64,000 nucleotides of DNA from Talinum fruticosum (Eukaryota; Streptophyta; Magnoliopsida; Caryophyllales; Talinaceae): positions 6,326,501-6,390,500 of the forward strand of contig JAITYX010000009.1 of the NCBI GenBank assembly GCA_021018815.1. Direction: 5' to 3'. Made by a program: the position numbers and the translations under genes. A model generated the notes under the pieces. It had not been told where the DNA came from and did not search any database. It saw only the letters and a program-made list of their open reading frames with translations. Of the stretch, positions 46,278 through 57,360 are shown one piece after another; within the stretch, counting starts at the first letter, position 1, and each line of letters begins with the position of its first letter.

Positions 46278-46565
46278 GGTTAAGGTTCGGACACCTCGGT
46301 CGAGTCTCGGACCAACGAGCGGTTAAGGTTTAGATACTACATCAAGCTTTAGGCCCAACAACGGTTAAGGTTCGGACACCTTTGTCGAGCTTCGAGCCCG
46401 AGTAGCGATCAAGGTTCGGACAACCCGGTCTAACTTTAGACTCGATAGTGGTCAAGGTTTAGATACCCTATTGAGCTTCGGGCCTAATAGTGGTCAAGGT
46501 TCGGACACACCAGTCTAGCTTCGGACCCAATAATGGTCAAGGTTTAAATATCAATCCAAGACTTC
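46278..46565 (+). repeat. 43-bp tandem repeat, about seven copies, alternating types
   Basis: Units of about 43 bp begin CGGTTAAGGTTCGGACAC or the variant GGTCAAGGTTTAGATAC; the two types mostly alternate, giving a higher-order period of about 86. Later, more degenerate units (TGGTCAAGTTCGGGCAC, 46805) extend the array to about 47000. It lies in the 3' region of G3. Confidence 0.8.
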
Positions 46566-47096
46566 GAGGACCTCACCATGGCCAAGTCAAGGAAGCATAT
46601 TTGAAACGTGGTCCAGTCATAGATCATTTTTAGGTAGCACTTGAATCTATTTACATTTGATTATCAGCTAACAAAATTGTGAGTACAAAAAGTTTTAGCG
46701 AAGCTTCGGACCAAGAACGGTCAAGTTTAGGTTCTTTATTCGAGTTTCGGGACATTGATCAAGCCAAGCTCGGGATACCCATCCGAACATCATATCCAAG
46801 AAATGGTCAAGTTCGGGCACCCCGTTGGACTTCAAACTTTACTACCCGAGTCAAGTTCAAGCCCCTTACCAAACTTCGGACTAAGTGTGGTCAAGTTTAG
46901 GCACATCAATCCGAGCTTCGGGGCTTTAATTATCCAAGAATCAACCGCCCGGACTTCGGACTTCGCTAGTAAAGTCCAGGCTCCTTGTCGAGTTCAAGTC
47001 AAAAGATAACTAATTTGAGACGCACCGATTCAATCGGCATCCGAAGCCATAGGTAAGTACCTTTTAGTGTCTACTTTGACCTTCATCTTTCGGACT

Positions 47097-47116
47097 CGGT
47101 CAAAGTGGGGCTAACT
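47097..47116 (+). promoter_or_regulatory. Polypurine tract of G3
   Basis: The purine-rich GGTCAAAGTGGGGCTAACT precedes the 3' LTR start CGTAGACACTTG (47117), where the canonical TG has become CG. Confidence 0.6.
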
Positions 47117-48194
47117 CGTAGACACTTGAAAAGTGTCATCCCTTCTTTATTTATTTATTTTGTTGGCCCGGTGATGAAATCCTAGTCCTTTTTGTGGATT
47201 CGGATCATGGTTGGAATATGATTGGTGTGACGGAAGCTAGTAAACCACAAAGAACCCTTAACACCTAAAAAATCAGCTTTCTTTGCTTTGGGTCGGACCA
47301 CAAACCCATTTTCTTTCGACTGAACCAAGCCCGGATTGGGCTCCTAACTAAGAAACCCAAACCCGCGCCAAAAGTAAAACCCGCAAAAAATAGAAACTCG
47401 TCAAAAATAGAAATATGTCAAAATGAAAACATTCCAAAAATTGAAAGTCGCCAAGGCCAACAGTGGTCTCCTTCGTATTACTCAAAAAACGCAACATTTC
47501 ACTTGTTTCCAAGCATCCAATAAAGACAGGGAAGTCAAACTGCACCAAACGACATCGTACAAGGTCGGCGCCGCGCTTTAAGGCCTATTTTGCCAAACCG
47601 ATGCATTTTGCTGCAGAGACCAACCGAGACACAAAAACCAAGTTCACCCAAACAACGCCGTTGGGAGGCCGGCGTCGCACTTCTCGACCCTTCCCAAGGG
47701 ATTTTTGGTTCAGTGGAATTTTACCTTAATTTTTTCTGAATTTTAGCTGGTTCGGTTCAGCGAGTTTTGGACAACTGTTTGCTTACCTCTAATGTCATTT
47801 TGTGACCTATCTTTTCTCCTATAAATAGAGGGCCTAACACCTCATTTTACTAATGGTCATTCCTATACCACATGCTGCTAAAATGTAGCTAAGAGCTACT
47901 GAATATTGCATCGGTATTATGATCTCTTGGCTCTTTTTCAGCTAACCATTACTCCACCAAGTATCTCATCATTCTCGTACACTAATCTACCCCCATAAAT
48001 TCCACATATAATTTATTTCAATCTTGTTTGTCCACTATCATGCTTCCGGATCTGGTTTGTGATTCAATATCGTAGGTGGGACAACCTCGAGGTCGCCATA
48101 TTCAGCTTACAATCCTTTACGATTTTATTTATTTTATTAGTTTACCGCTTTTCGTATTGTGAAGCAAGACGTAATCGCTTTAATTCCTCCTTGT
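47117..48194 (+). mobile_element. 3' LTR of G3, left part
   Basis: Alignable to 40992-42010 (AAAGTGTCATCCC, GACTAACCATTACTCCACC-type blocks), with a TATA box CTATAAATAGAGGG at 47819-47832. It includes a 60-base segment near 47165-47235 (GGATTCGGATCATGG) absent from the 5' LTR. It is broken at 48194 by the Athila-like array and resumes at 57966. Confidence 0.9.
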
Positions 48195-49620
48195 TGTTGA
48201 ACCTCGTTTTTATCGTTTTTTAAGGCATTATTTAACCCAATTTCGTGATGATTTCAACGATATTTATTCAGTTTTGGGTTGGATTTTACTCATTTTCTCT
48301 TTATCGTCATCTAAGCTCGTAAATCTCTTTATTACGGGTTTTTGGGTTTAAATTAGAGAGATTTGAGGCAAATTTGATGAAAAACGATGAAGAGGAGAGT
48401 CCGAGCCTAAAAAGAAAGCAAGAAAGAAGCCTAAAACTCATCAAGTGAAGTTGTACGGCCAACTATGCCAAGCTGCACGGCCGTGCAGATCATCGGGTGA
48501 AGGGCTCGAAGTCAAGGAAGGCCGCACGGCCACCTGTACACACCTTGCACGGCCGTACGAGAAGTTATGAAAGTTGAAGTCACGAACGGCCCGTGCAAGA
48601 GAGGCGAAAGTTCGGGCATTTTGCACGGCCTACCGTGCGGAACCCTGCACGGCCGTGCGAAAATCCTGCATGGCCGTGCGACACTATTTCGGCGACTTTA
48701 TAAGAGATTTTTATTTAGTTTTTTGGCAGTTCTTTTCTCCATCAATTTTTCGGGTTTCTAGGGTAGTTTCCAAACCGTCAAATCCCTTTGGATTGAAGTT
48801 TAAGATTTTGAATTTTTGGAAGATTAATTTGAATTCAAGCATTCGATTTCTACTCGGTAATTCTTAATTCTCTCTCTTTATGTTTGCTCTTTGCGATTTC
48901 TCTATAGTCTTCATGTTTATATTCATTGAATCTTATCAATTGTTCAAGTATCATGTTTAGGGGCTAATTTCTCTACTTAGGTTGGGGTTGATCCTTATTA
49001 TGCCTTGATAATCATGAATTGAGTACCAATTGAATTGTTCTATGCTTGTTAGGTTAGAACTAACTTCGCTCATCACTTTTTGTTGATTGCCTCAAAAGAG
49101 GACTCATATGTTTTTATTAGGGTTTTGTGAACATCGAAAGATGAAAACTTACCTAGAATGACGTTGTGAACGATTAGAACTTCAATATGAAAATAATTAA
49201 GGTTTTAATCGGGGTTGTGAGATGCATTCTTTGTGATTTTGCTCTTTATTAATCCTCTGAAAATAGGTGATTAGATTGTGTAAGATTAGTCTTTGACCTT
49301 CGAAAGTAGGCGAACATAAGTTTAATTGGTGTCTCCCCTTCTAAACTACTAACATAGGCAAATCTCAAACGGTATTCGATTTTGATTTCAGGCATAGTAG
49401 TGTGATTAATCCCAATCTAAGGCTTGTTATTCATTGATTTCTCGTAGTTATTTTGTTATTAGTTGAATTTGAAAACCAAATCACTATCGAACCGAGTTTT
49501 AACTAGACTAGAGTTTTTAGGTGGATTTAGTATTTGAAAGCGAGTTCCTCGTGGACGTGACCCGTACTCGCCGGTTCTTAGCTACGATTACACCGTGCGC
49601 TTGCGGTATTATCTCTAACA
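48195..49620 (+). mobile_element. Athila-like LTR 1
   Basis: Starts TGTTGAACCTCG and ends TATCTCTAACA at 49620, 1426 bp, followed by a PBS. Terminal TGTTA/TAACA is seen in its partners. A TATA-like TTTATAAGAG is near 48698. Upstream of it is a cluster of CpG-rich palindromes (separate entry). The left flank is CTTGT (48190-48194); the flank after the last LTR is CCGGT (57966-57970), a poor, possibly decayed TSD. Confidence 0.9.
48470..48690. repeat. CpG palindrome cluster in Athila-like LTR 1
   Basis: GCACGGCCGTGC is present as a perfect 12-bp palindrome at 48475-48486 and 48647-48658. A gapped form GCACGG-CCTA-CCGTGC lies at 48623-48638, and imperfect copies (GCACGGCCGTAC, GCATGGCCGTGC) lie between. 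All sit upstream of the TATA-like box in otherwise AT-rich DNA. Confidence 0.85.
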
Positions 49621-49654
49621 AGTTTTTGGCGCCGTTGTCGGGAACTCCATTCTT
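49621..49654 (+). promoter_or_regulatory. Primer-binding site after Athila-like LTR 1
   Basis: TGGCGCCGTTGTCGGGA at 49627-49643 matches the complement of the tRNA-Asp 3' end (TGGCGCCGTTGCCGGGG) with few changes. This PBS is typical of Athila elements. Confidence 0.85.
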
Positions 49655-49739
49655 TTGAGTACTAATTTTGCTTCAAGACTTGAAACTAGGTCTTGTGTTC
49701 TTGCTCCAACACCTATCTTTTCTCGATTTCGCTTGAACC

Positions 49740-50679
49740 TGTTTACGCTCGGTATAGTTCTTGTTTTTATATGCGTAGGAGGAGTCAAAGAGGGAGAGAA
49801 ATTGTCCCATTTGACCCCGAAATCAAAGCAACAACAAGAGCAATCAGCGCAGACTGCAAGAAGGCGGAGAAGAGACGAAAGGAGTGCAGAGCAAGGATCA
49901 CAACCGAGACCGCTAGGGGACTATGCCATCCCTAGTGCGTCCCGAGCAATGTCGGGCATCATTGGGCCGAATGTGGCTGCTAAGGACTTTGAGGTGAAGA
50001 TGTCCCTCATTCACTTTGTGCGGCAAGATGCGTTTGGAGGACTTCCTAGTGAAAACGCCATCCGAAACATAAATTCCTTCTTAGAGAAATCTCTACCTTT
50101 TGCTTGGAGGACGGAGAGTTACTCTACGAGGCTTGGGAGCATTACAAGGATCTCCAAAAGAAGTGTCCTCACCACGGCATTCATTCAAACATAGTCTAGA
50201 ACAAATGAGGCCTTAGGTGAATATATCAAGCAATTGACTTCTAAGTTTGAGGGCATGTCTACCCACCATAAGATCCTGGAGACCCAAATATCCTAGATAG
50301 CCTAATAAGTGAGCCATCTTTCGAGACCTCAAGGGCATTTGCCGAGCCAACCAGAGATTAATCCCGGGGCCCATGTCAATGCTGTTTAAACCTATAGCGC
50401 AGAGTTAGTAGAGAGTCATGTTATGATTTTGCAAGTAGACAAGCACGAGTACTACTCAGGTTAATCAGCATAGCCCAATTCGTAGTTCGAGATGAGCATG
50501 CCCCCAAAACACCTCTTGTACGCTCATATCGACCACCTGTACCATATCCTCGAGAGATTGTTAGAGCCTAGGTTTTTGAAATTTCTTGATATGTTGAAGA
50601 AGGTCTACATCAACATGCCACTCTTGGAGGCTATCAAGGAGACACCCTCTTATGTTAAGTTTTTAAGGGAGATTCTCTC
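49740..50679 (+). pseudogene. Athila-like gag, copy 1 (deleted)
   Basis: Reads MRRRSQRGREIVPFDPEIKA (49771), then AMSGIIGPNVAAKDFEVKMS and RQDAFGGLPSENAIRNINSF (49949-50085). There it jumps within the codon after LEK to the text for FCLEDGES-type sequence, a 196-bp deletion compared with copy 2 (56911-57106). After more frameshifts it ends in PRFLKFLDMLKKVYINMPLL and then TPSYVKFLREILS (50560-50679), the usual Athila text between gag and protease. The solo LTR at 50680 breaks it. Confidence 0.85.
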
Positions 50680-52270
50680 CGAAGGTTTGCTCTTGGATAG
50701 TATAAATCACCCTAGAGGGGGTGAATAGGGTGATGAGGAAACTTGCTTGAAAATTAAAGCAAATAAGGATCTGATGGGAGTGAGCGGCAAGGATACACTC
50801 GGAAAAGCATAAACTCATAATTCAAGAAGCGGTGAAGAAATAGATTAAACAGAATTCTAAAGCTGTCCGGGTCTAAATGTACTCGAAAAATAATAACTCG
50901 TAAAGTACGTGGAAACCCTCCTGGGGCAGAAAACCACGGACCGTGCTAATCCAAGCACGAAGTCGAATCCACTATTTTGAGTCCACAAAATACAGATACA
51001 TCGACTTAACCTCGAATTGCTCCCTTAGACAACTCCTTACAAGTTTTTCCTAGACTTAGAAATTACCTCATCTCGATCTAGTACTTCCTAACCGAGATCA
51101 CCCTTACGAGTTAGGGACAATCGAGCTGAGTTAACCCTTACAGCTCAGTCAAGGGACCTTACTTAGAGAGTAAGAAAGAAAGTGTTTGTAATCGAGTACA
51201 AGACCTTACAACTCGAAAGTTATGAAAAACAGAATTGGAGTTGTAAGTAGAAGATTGAGAATAAATACAATGACTTTTGATCAAGTATGTGTATTAACAA
51301 TAGATTCGGCAATCTTCAAGTCTTGAAAGTTGGCTTCTATATATAGATGACCAAGCAGCTTAGCTGTTGTGTCCATCTTCCGACTGGAGGTCCTTTGTGA
51401 CCGATGTAAAGGATTTTCCGAGTCACTCGGAAAATATCCATTGAGATATGAACGTTGAGCAACGGTTCTTGACTCCTTTGGAAGTCCCAAAACCATTGAT
51501 GGTGTCTTGAAAAATAAGGTGGAAACCACCGTTGAGCTTGGTGTTGCAGATTTCCAGCTTTGGAAACAGCACAATCCCGACACGATTGATCCGGGGCTAG
51601 GTCGAGGTGGAAAAAGCCTTGTCTCGCTGGTGATTTGACGTTTGAAGCTAGGTTACTTTTGTGATTCAAATTTAGGAAAGCCTCGTTTGAATAACCTACA
51701 AAAGTAAATCACTTTGGTTCTCAAAGTATAAAATACTTTGGTCCAAGATTAGGCACGGATAATAATATAATTAAAATAATTAAGTGACTAATTATCCGAG
51801 TCGAAAAGAAATGGAATTTTCTCGAGTCTAATATCCATGAAACTCAAATTCCATCTTAGTCGGCCTAGAGGACAATCAAGTCGGATAAAGAATATCGGAG
51901 TAAATAGACTAGATCTAGACTAAACACAATTCAAACTAAATATGCCGACTTGGAACAATGTAATTCCCGAACCATGAAGTCGACCCGAGTTTAAGCGCGA
52001 AAAGATAGTGTTTGAATATGCGATAAATCTGAGTGTTGGGTGACTCGGAACCGAGTGTGAAGTGGCATGTAGAAGTATGCTTTTGAGTCAATCGAGTCAT
52101 GCGAAAGCAAGATAATAGATTCTATAACACTCGGAGGAAATGTTATATCACTTAGAAAAGTTTATAAGATACATAGAATGACTTGAAATCAAAACCTTAT
52201 GAGAGAAGAGTTCTTATACGTGATTCCTGGATGGAACTCGAAATGTGTAAGTATAGAGTCCGAGTCTTCA
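50680..52270 (-). mobile_element. Solo LTR of Copia family C in the Athila gag-PR region
   Basis: The minus-strand LTR starts TGAAGACTCGGACTC (52270 downward) and ends near CAAACCTTCG (50680; the last A has mutated). Flanks are CTCTC (50675-50679) and CTCCC (52271-52275), a 5-bp TSD with one change. The hairpin CAAAGTAT-AAA-ATACTTTG is at about 51723. The TATA position reads CTATATATAGA (about 51338). No internal region. Athila coding text resumes directly on the right. Confidence 0.9.
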
Positions 52271-53165
52271 CTCCCAAGAAGACTAAGTTAGAGGATGTTT
52301 CAAGTAGTAAGCATGGGGAGGTATGCAATGCGGTTCTACAGAGAAAGTCACCTTCTAAACTGCAAGATCCGGAAGTTTTTCCATTCCTTGCTCAATCAAG
52401 GAAGTGCAGATTAATAGAGCCCTTTGTGATCTCGGAGCAAGTGTGAGCGTGATGCCACTTCCACTCTACAGGAAGCTTCGACTAGGTGATCCGCAACCTA
52501 CCAATATCTCCATTCAGCTCGCAGATCGATCCGTTCGGTACCCCATGGGTATTTTGGAGGATGTACTCATTCAAGTAGGGAAGTTTGTTGTTCCCTACGA
52601 TTTTGTGGTGATGGATATAGATGAGAGCATTCGAGTCCCTATTATTTTAGGGAGACCATTTCTAGCAATCGCGGGAGTTGTGATTGATGTACCTGCAGGG
52701 AAGATCTCTTTTCACATATGTGGTGAAAGTTTTGATTTCTTCCTCCCACCACCATCTGTACCCTCGGCTCCTGTTCCCGGACTTGTAGTTGATTCGATAT
52801 GCACACATGGGATGAGCTATGCACGCCGACCTGCTCCACCAAACTTGCCCACCGAAGCCGATATTTGGTTTACTCAGATTGTTGATCATGATGAGGAGGT
52901 AGTGAATTTCATGTCACAAGTCCATTCTTCACTTTATCCTCATCCCAGTCCTCACTGTCTAACGTTTGAGGTAAGGATCGAGCTTAAGGACCCTAAACAA
53001 GCGTTTCTTGGGAGGCAACCTAAGCATTTTTATTGCTTTAAAAAAAAAAATCCCTCCCTCCCACCCTTATTACAATTTCCCGTTGTTTGTAGGCTTTCTT
53101 CCCTTTCCTTTCTTTTCTTGCCCTTTTTCATTGAGGACAATGCAAGAGTTAAGCATGGGGAGTAG
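52271..53165 (+). pseudogene. Athila-like aspartic protease (largely open)
   Basis: After a linker (CNAVLQRKSPSKLQDPEVF) the protease is open for about 250 codons: INRALCDLGASVSVMPLPLY, with the catalytic D-L-G-A-S at 52428-52442. Then come RKLRLGDPQPTNISIQLADR, YPMGILEDVLIQVGKFVVPY, DFVVMDIDESIRVPIILGRP and FLAIAGVVIDVPAGKIS. This is the complete retropepsin-like block of Athila/Tat elements. A proline-rich tail and a run of Lys end it. No RT, RNase H or integrase follows, so the element lacked the rest of pol and must have been mobilised in trans, if at all. Confidence 0.88.
53125..53160 (+). promoter_or_regulatory. PPT-like block after the protease ORF
   Basis: GAGGACAATGCAAGAGTTAAGCATGGGGAG lies here. 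Almost the same text, GGGGACAAGTAAGAGCTAAGCATGGGGAG (54960-54988), is the true polypurine tract before LTR 2. A third AAGCATGGGGAG is at 52310-52321. The first two are about 1.83 kb apart. Confidence 0.6.
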
Positions 53166-54959
53166 CTTGCAGCTTTTGGATGATGTTTTAAGGATGGTAG
53201 GAATGGATTTGCATTCACTTAGGTTGCATTCATGTAGTTTCTTACGATTACTTTTTCATTTTTTTTCCCACCTTTTCGTTTATCATATAGTCCTAAGCAT
53301 ATAGGTTAGAATCTTTCCATTACTTACATTTTTGTTTTTCTTTTTTATCTTGGCTCATTTGAGCTTTTTATCTTGGCTCATTTGAGGAATTATGGAGGAG
53401 GGAAATTCATAAACTTTTGAGGTAAACATGTTCCATCCCTTCTTTCATTCTCTTCTATATGAGGTATCTTTGTTAGTTAGCTTTTATTGCTTTAATTAAA
53501 AAAAAATTTTTAAATCCCCAAAACAGTTTTGAAAACCCCTCTCGTGATGATGATGTGAATTGTGATAGTTGATCTTTGGGCGTGATTGTGCATGATTTGA
53601 TTGCCCATTCTTGGTAGAAACTTTGTGTGGAAATGAACTTGCGAATGAATTTGATTGTGATGTCTTGAGTTGCTTGTCGGTGTCTTTGAGAATTTCTTTG
53701 CATGATTGGTCAAACTTGAGCATGTGGTAAATCTTTGAGCTAGTTGTTGACTGTGGTGGATAAACCCGTGAGACTTTGAACCTTATAGACTAATTCATCA
53801 GCTTTAAGTCTCATGTTTCATTCTTTGTGTGACTCTTCCTTGCTGCATACCTCTAGAACTTGCTTTGTTTCTCTTTGAGATCACACCTAGCATATGCATT
53901 GTGTAATATGATAGGGGCATTCATTTGTTTTCAAACTACATGAGCCAAAAAGCCATCCCATTCATTTATACCATTTTGCTACCCCTTTGAGCTTTAACCT
54001 CGTTTCTTGATATACCTGCATCGACTTGACCTTTGGCCTTTATACATTGCCTATACTAAAGCCGGGTCTAGTGGAGCAATACTAATTGGGTAGTTTTGGT
54101 TTGAATGATGGAGTGTCTCATTCAGTTTGTAGTTTGATTTGGGGATCCATGTTGAAAAAAAATGATAAGTTTCCTTTTTAGACTCTTTTGGAATTGAGTA
54201 GTGTTTATGATTCCCATGCCAATTATATCTATTCCTGAAAGTTTTGAATATTTAAAAAAAATAAATAATGAAAATAATGAAAAAAAGGAAAAAAATTGAA
54301 AAAAAAAAGAAAAGAAGTGAATAAATAACTGATTGGCATGTGGAAAGTTTAAAAAAAAAAAGGGTTGTATGCTCATTCCATAAGTTGACTTAAAGAATGT
54401 TGTGCTTAAAGAGGTGAATTGGGAGAAAGTTTTTAGTCATGTTTGGAAGTGTTTTTGCTCCTTAGCCGTTAGACCTCGGCTATTTAGCGCCACATATCCT
54501 GGTTCCCCTTTCTACCAATGAACCTTGGCCACGTTACAAGCTTTGAAAGAACTCTTGATTGCACTTGCATTCTTGCCTCTATAGTGGCGGAGAATAAGAA
54601 TATGATCAAGCCTATGATAGGTTGTGTTTTGGAAAGAGATGTTGAGAGAAAACTCAAATAGAAATTTCAAATGAGATGGAGTGATCCACATTTCCTAAAG
54701 TGAGGTTCCACCGGTCAAGCTAGTTCGCCATTTGTTTGAGGGCATCATTTATGTTATTGTAGTTCAATATGAGACAATTGTGCATTGTAACCAAGCATTG
54801 TAGTCATTGAAGTTTTCAGGCAAGTTTTCATGGAAGTATGATACTTTGAATAGGTTTTCTTTGTGCATGGTCATCCCTACTGATTGAACTGTTAACTCGT
54901 TACTCGAGGAGGTTGAATGCGAGGTATTAACCCCGGATCATTAATTGATAGTCTTGCTT
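53166..54959 (+). other. Non-coding 3' region of the Athila-like element
   Basis: 1.8 kb rich in T and low-complexity sequence, for example an A-rich run at 54240-54350 and a 22-bp duplication TTTTATCTTGGCTCATTTGAG (about 53344 and 53366). The short minus ORFs at 53473-53723 are frame shadows of each other and have no domain. No RT or integrase text was seen in any frame. Confidence 0.6.
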
Positions 54960-54989
54960 GGGGACAAGTAAGAGCTAAGCATGGGGAGT
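54960..54989 (+). promoter_or_regulatory. Polypurine tract before Athila-like LTR 2
   Basis: GGGGACAAGTAAGAGCTAAGCATGGGGAG ends one base before the LTR start TGTTAAACC at 54990. It is purine-rich and in the expected place. Confidence 0.7.
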
Positions 54990-56438
54990 TGTTAAACCTC
55001 GTTTTTATCGGTTTTTAAGGCATTATTTAACCCAATTCGATGATGATTTCAATGATATTTATTCATTGTTGGGTTAGATTTTGATCATTTTCTCTTTATC
55101 GTCACCTAAGCTCATAAATCTCTTTATTACAAGTTTTTGGGCTTAAATTAGAGAGATTCGAGGCAAATTTGATGAAAAGCGATGAAGAGGAGAGTCCGGG
55201 CCTAAAAGGAAGCAAGAAAGAAGCCTAAAACTCATTATGTGAAGTTTCATAGCCAATCGTGCAAAGCTGCACAGCCGTGCGAATCATCGAGCGAAGGGCT
55301 CGAAGTCAAGGACGGCCGCACGGCCACCTGTGCACACCTTGCATGGCCGTGCGAGAAGTTATGAAAGTTGAACTCGCGCACGGCCTACCGTGCCAAAGTT
55401 GCATAGCCCGTGCAAGAGAGGCAAAAGTTTAGGCATTTCGCACGGCCTACCGTGCAGAACACCTGCACGACCGTGCGAAAATCTTGCACGGCCGTGTGAC
55501 ACTGTTTCGGCTACTTTATAAGAGATTTTTGTTTAGTTTTTTTGGTAGTTCTTTTCTCCATCAATTTTTAGGGTTTCTAGGGTAGTTTCCAGCAGTCAAA
55601 TCCCTTTAGATTGAAGTTTAAGATTTTGAATTTTTGAAGATTAATTTGAATTCAAGCATTCGTATTTCTATTCGGTAATTCTTAATTCTCGCTCTTTATG
55701 TTTGCTCTTCGCGATTTCTCTATAGTCTTCATGTTTATATTCATTGAATCTTGTCAATTGTTTAGTATCATGTTTAGGGGCTAATTTCTCTACTTAGGTT
55801 GGGATTGATCCCTATTATGCCTTGATAATCATGAATTGAGTACCAATTGAATTGTTCTATGCTTGTTAGGTGAGAATTCACTTCGCTCATCACTTTTTCG
55901 TTGATTGCCTCGAAAGAGGACTCATATGTTTTTATTAGGGTTTTGTGAACATCGAAAAATGAAAACTTACCTAGAATGACGTTGTGAACGATTAGAACTT
56001 TAATATGAAAATAATTAAGGTTTTAATCGGGGTTGTGAGATGCATTCTTTGTGATTTTGCTCTTTATTAATCCCATGAAAATAGGTGATTAGATTGTGTA
56101 AGATTAGTCTTTGACCTTCGAAAGTAGGCGAAGATAAGTTTAATTGGTGTCTCCCCTTCTAAACTACTAGCATAGGCAAATCTCAAACGAGTATTCGATT
56201 TTGATTTCAGGCATAGTAGTGTGATTAATCCCAATCTAAGGCTTGTTATTCATTGATTTCTCGTAGTTATTTTGTTATTAGTTGAATCCGAAAACCAAAT
56301 CACTGTTGAACCGAGTGTTACCTAGATTAGAGTTTTTAGGTGGAGTTAGTATTTGAAGCGAGTTCCTCGTGCACACGACCCGTACTCGTCGGTTCCTAGC
56401 TACAGCTACACCGTGCTCTTGCGGTATTATCTCTAATA
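54990..56438 (+). mobile_element. Athila-like LTR 2
   Basis: Starts TGTTAAACCTCG and ends TATCTCTAATA at 56438 (C-to-T change in the terminal CA). It is closely similar to LTR 1 from end to end, with a TATA-like TTTATAAGAG near 55518. It is followed by a PBS and a second gag, so it serves as 3' LTR of the left unit and 5' LTR of the right one. Confidence 0.9.
55265..55500. repeat. Decayed CpG palindrome cluster in Athila-like LTR 2
   Basis: The palindromes of LTR 1 are present but each has one change: GCACAGCCGTGC (55269), GCATGGCCGTGC (55341), GCACGACCGTGC (55465) and GCACGGCCGTGT (55486). All four changes are C-to-T or G-to-A. Confidence 0.85.
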
Positions 56439-56480
56439 AGTTTTTGGTGCCGTTGCTTGGGAACTCCGTTCTTTTGAGTA
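56439..56480 (+). promoter_or_regulatory. Primer-binding site after Athila-like LTR 2
   Basis: TGGTGCCGTTGCTTGGGAA at 56445-56463 corresponds to the tRNA-Asp-type PBS with one C-to-T change and one insertion-like difference. Confidence 0.8.
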
Positions 56481-56589
56481 CTAAGTTTGCTTCAAGACTT
56501 GAAACTAGGTCTTGTGTTCTTGCTCCAACACCTATCTTTTCTTGATTTCTGCTTGAACCTGTTTACGCTTGGTATAGTTCTTGTTTTTG

Positions 56590-57360
56590 TATGCGTAGGA
56601 GGAGTCGAAGAGGGAGAGAAATTGTCCCATTTGACCACTGAAATCGAAGCAACAAGCAAGAGCAATCAGCGCAGATTGCGAGAAGGCGGAGAAGAGAGGA
56701 AAGGATCGCAGAGCAAAGACCACAACCAAAACCGCTAGTGGACTATGCCATCCCTAGTGCGTCCGAAGCAATGTCGGCCACGTTGGGCCGAATGTGGCTG
56801 CTGAGGACTTTGAGGTGAAGATGTCGCTCATTCACTTTATGCGGCAAGATGAGTTTGGAGGGCTTCCTAGTGAAAACGCCATCCGGCATATAAATTCCTT
56901 CTTGGAGAAACGTGGGACCGTAAAGATCAACAACTTTGCTCATGAAGCCCTCGGCCTCAAGCTCTTTCCTTTCTCCTTAAGGAATAGAGCCAAGGACTGG
57001 TTGTTAAATGAAGATCCTAACAAGTATGCTACTTGGGAGGCTTTGTCTAAGGCTTTTATGGCAAAGTTCTTTGCCTCAAGCAAGACCGCCAAACCGAGGA
57101 ACGCTATCTCTACCTTTTGCTTGGAGGATGGAGAGTCACTCTACGAGGCTTGGGAGCGTTACAAGGATCTAAAAAGAAGTGTCCTTACCACGGCATTCCC
57201 GAATGGATGTTCCTGCAGACTTTCTACAATGGGCTACCTCCCTAGATTCGAATTTCCATAGATGCAGCTGCAGGAGCTGCTCTCATGGCTAAAGGTGAAA
57301 GTGAAGCCAAGGTTCTTATTGAGAACATGGCTTCCAATAGTTATCATTGGGGCAACGAGA
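56590..57360 (+). pseudogene. Athila-like gag, copy 2 (3' truncated)
   Basis: Reads MRRRSRRGREIVPFD (56592), then after a frameshift NVAAEDFEVKMSLIHFMRQD, EFGGLPSENAIRHINSFLEK, and the gag core NNFAHEALGLKLFPFSLRNR, AKDWLLNEDPNKYATWEALS, KAFMAKFFASSKTAKPRNAI, STFCLEDGESLYEAWERYKD (56794-57170), open for 155 codons. It ends in PRFEFP and DAAAGAALMAKGE-like text, then at about 57360 jumps straight into the middle of LTR 3 (GGTACCAATTGAATTG). It keeps the 196-bp segment missing in copy 1. Confidence 0.88.

Noticed and set aside
31460..47000. CRISPR-like arrays
   Set aside because: The direct repeats here are contiguous tandem units without unique spacers, in a plant genome and within retroelement 3' regions.
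53473..54376. Minus-strand ORFs in the Athila-like 3' region
   Set aside because: Short, mutually overlapping in different frames, biased by A-rich repeats; no domain.
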